Assembly (NCBI GenBank): GCA_964417825.1
Contig: CAYQJC010000007.1
Location: forward strand, 1 to 22,039
Direction: 5' to 3'
Length of the DNA stretch: 22,039 nt
Origin: CAYQJC01 sp964417825
Lineage (GTDB): Bacteria; Patescibacteriota; Minisyncoccia; Minisyncoccales; CG1-02-41-26
The notes under the pieces are model-generated. The model was not told the origin of the DNA. It made no database searches and worked only from the letters and a program-made list of their open reading frames with translations. The translations under genes and the position numbers were made by a program. Positions 20,894-22,039 of this stretch are shown piece by piece. The stretch's first letter is position 1, and each line of letters begins with the position of its first letter.

Positions 20894-21403
20894 ATGATAA
20901 TTATAGGAGTTGACCCAGGAACAGCAACAACCGGCTACGGGGTAATAAAAATCAAAAATCATCCCGTTGAAAGCGGGACAAGAATCAAGAATAGATTAAA
21001 GTGTTTGGGCTATGGAGTAATAAAAACTAATCCTTCTCTTTCTTCAGAAGAGCGATTGAAAAAAATACACAACGCCCTTTCTAAGTTGTTGAGAGAATAC
21101 AAACCTAAGATTTTAGCTACTGAGAAGCTTTATTTTTTTAAAAATTTAAAAACAGCTATTCCCGTTAGTCAAGCTCAAGGAGTGATTCTCCTTGCTGCAG
21201 CAAAAAAGAAAATAGAGGTTCATCAGTTTACACCCCTTGAAGTAAAAATAGGAATTTGTGGTTATGGGAGAGCAGAGAAAAAACAAGTTCAGCGTATGAT
21301 AAAGGAAATTCTCCAGTTAAAAGAAATCCCTAAGCCTGATGATGCTGCTGATGGGCTAGCTGTTGCAGTCTGTTGTGCTTTTAAAATAGCCCTAAGGACT
21401 TGA
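20894..21403 (+). CDS. ruvC: Holliday junction resolvase RuvC
   Basis: A 169-aa RNase H-fold endonuclease. Catalytic acids can be placed: Asp7 in IIIGVDPGTATTGYG, Glu77 in ATEKLYFFKN, and Asp150 and Asp153 in KPDDAADGLAVA. Compared with typical RuvC there is an extra charged loop of about ten residues (about 22-35, NHPVESGTRIKNRL) between the first two strands, so Glu77 is shifted from the usual place near 66. It would cut four-way junctions with RuvAB. The stop codon TGA is part of the next gene's TTGACA box. Start ATG directly follows an AT-rich leader without a clear Shine-Dalgarno. Confidence 0.94.
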   Translation: MIIIGVDPGTATTGYGVIKIKNHPVESGTRIKNRLKCLGYGVIKTNPSLSSEERLKKIHNALSKLLREYKPKILATEKLYFFKNLKTAIPVSQAQGVILLAAAKKKIEVHQFTPLEVKIGICGYGRAEKKQVQRMIKEILQLKEIPKPDDAADGLAVAVCCAFKIALRT

Positions 21404-21427
21404 CAAGGTTTTTAGCTAATATATAAT
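21400..21427 (+). promoter_or_regulatory. Consensus promoter for the small acidic protein gene
   Basis: TTGACA (21400-21405), 16-bp spacer and perfect TATAAT (21422-21427). The transcript would begin near 21434, six bases before a tiny ten-codon frame (ATG 21440, MKRSPDLNLT), and 45 bases before the acidic ORF. Confidence 0.8.
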
Positions 21428-21478
21428 TTTCTGTATAACATGAAAAGGTCGCCAGATCTCAATTTAACTTAGATAATT

Positions 21479-21616
21479 ATGAGACTTGAAGACGAAATCT
21501 TAACCAAGATTTACAACCAAGAAGAGAAAGAAGAAGAGGGAATACCTGAGGAAGAAAAATCTGAAGAAGAAATCTCTGGGGAAACAGGAGAGGAAAGTGA
21601 AGAAGATTGGGAGTAA
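21479..21616 (+). CDS. Small acidic protein (45 aa)
   Basis: A short ORF not in any family I know. It starts MRLEDEILTKIYNQEEKEEE and ends GEESEEDWE. About 20 of its 45 residues are Glu or Asp, so it is extremely acidic apart from the first helix. Support for a real gene comes from context: a near-consensus promoter upstream and a strong hairpin terminator starting four bases after the stop frame it as a single-gene transcript. No good Shine-Dalgarno precedes the ATG (AGATAATT), so translation could begin at a leaderless or coupled site after the ten-codon frame at 21440-21472. Low-complexity composition limits any homology statement. Confidence 0.6.
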   Translation: MRLEDEILTKIYNQEEKEEEGIPEEEKSEEEISGETGEESEEDWE

Positions 21617-21619
21617 ATC

Positions 21620-21650
21620 CTCAAAATCCCGCCTAAGGCGGGATTTTGAG
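21620..21650 (+). terminator. Strong hairpin terminator after the acidic protein gene
   Basis: CTCAAAATCCCGCC and GGCGGGATTTTGAG pair over 14 bp with loop TAA. The T-rich part lies in the stem rather than after it, but stability is very high and the A/T arms allow function on both strands. Confidence 0.75.
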
Positions 21651-21690
21651 TTAGCTAGAAATTGAGGTAAGATAGAAAGAACCTAATATT

Positions 21691-22039
21691 ATGCCAGAGA
21701 GAAAATATCAGCGAAAAGTTTATAAGAAAGGGAGAAGAGGAGTGAAGATTTTTTTTCAGATTCTTTTAATCACCACCGTCACCCTTTTCCTTTTAGGTTT
21801 AGGGGTTCTTTTCTATTTTATAAAAGACTTGCCTCGGCCTGAAAAATTTACCGAGGGCCTAATTCCTCAATCAACAAAAATCTATGATAGAGAAGGGAAA
21901 ATTCTCTTGTATGAGATAGCTGGAGAAGAAAAAAGGACAATTGTTTCTTTTGAAGATATCCCCATTTATTTAAAATGGGCAGTGATTGTAGCTGAAGACA
22001 AAGATTTCTATGAGCATCGGGGAATAGATTTGTCAGCAA
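21691..22039 (+). CDS. Class A penicillin-binding protein, N-terminal part (partial)
   Basis: The first 116 codons of a gene that runs off the right edge. A basic cytoplasmic tail (KYQRKVYKKGRRGVK) is followed by one membrane helix (about 20-44), then LPRPEKFTEGLIPQSTKIYDREGKIL and the glycosyltransferase-51 motif AEDKDFYEHRGID (101-113), with Glu102 the catalytic residue of peptidoglycan polymerisation. This is the PBP1A/1B-type layout; the transpeptidase domain should follow outside the window. ATG at 21691 has no clear Shine-Dalgarno. Confidence 0.93.
   Translation, partial: MPERKYQRKVYKKGRRGVKIFFQILLITTVTLFLLGLGVLFYFIKDLPRPEKFTEGLIPQSTKIYDREGKILLYEIAGEEKRTIVSFEDIPIYLKWAVIVAEDKDFYEHRGIDLSA

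Noticed and set aside
1..22039. CRISPR arrays, tRNA and rRNA genes
   Set aside because: No regularly spaced repeats and no cloverleaf or T-arm (GGTTCRANYCC) signature with a matching acceptor stem were seen on either strand.

Overview
The window looks like a chromosomal piece of a reduced, AT-rich bacterium of the Patescibacteria (Candidate Phyla Radiation, Parcubacteria-like). This is an inference from content: a short PilB-type ATPase preceded by a degenerate DHH-family protein, lamin-tail-domain surface proteins, tightly packed small genes, and standard housekeeping genes (polA, tsaE, ruvB, ruvC, yebC, a class A penicillin-binding protein) with long homopolymers and low GC. TGA and TAA are both used as stops, so the code appears standard.

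Layout. Left edge (1-2411, minus strand): the start of polA, translationally coupled to a membrane histidine kinase. Positions 2461-8905 (all minus strand) form the unusual part, an accessory island resembling a peptide-modification (RiPP-like) locus. It holds a SAM methyltransferase, a decayed IS481-type element, two radical SAM/SPASM enzymes (one broken by a one-base frameshift), two HExxH putative metallopeptidases, a Cys-rich 55-aa peptide gene just upstream of the intact radical SAM gene, and a 37-aa Cys-ending ORF with an excellent Shine-Dalgarno at the end of the other. Three transcription starts in this island have TTGACA boxes with 16-bp spacers. Two of them share a 29-bp identical block containing a 17-bp palindrome over the -35 box, which looks like a common operator, and both transcripts would begin with a hairpin.

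Positions 9090-12613 (minus) carry a nucleotide/sugar metabolism group: a divergent nucleoside diphosphate kinase, a GT4-like glycosyltransferase, a P-loop kinase and two Nudix hydrolases. A roughly 220-bp palindrome-bounded mini-element sits next to the surviving tail of an ABC exporter. Positions 12748-14042 (minus) hold a third HExxH protein and tsaE.

From 14139 most genes are on the plus strand: degenerate DHH protein, PilB-like ATPase, ruvB, lamin-tail protein, yebC, ruvC, a 45-aa acidic protein with its own promoter and terminator, and the start of a penicillin-binding protein. On the minus strand in this part are an RlpA-like cell-wall protein and, between pilB and ruvB, a strongly supported small RNA gene of about 160 nt with sigma70 promoter, long closing stem, open central bubble and terminator. 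Its architecture is reminiscent of 6S RNA.

How the parts may work together: the methyltransferase, radical SAM enzymes and HExxH proteins would modify and cleave or export Cys-rich peptides, under one repressor not encoded here. That is an inference from gene order, motifs and shared promoters, not a demonstrated pathway.
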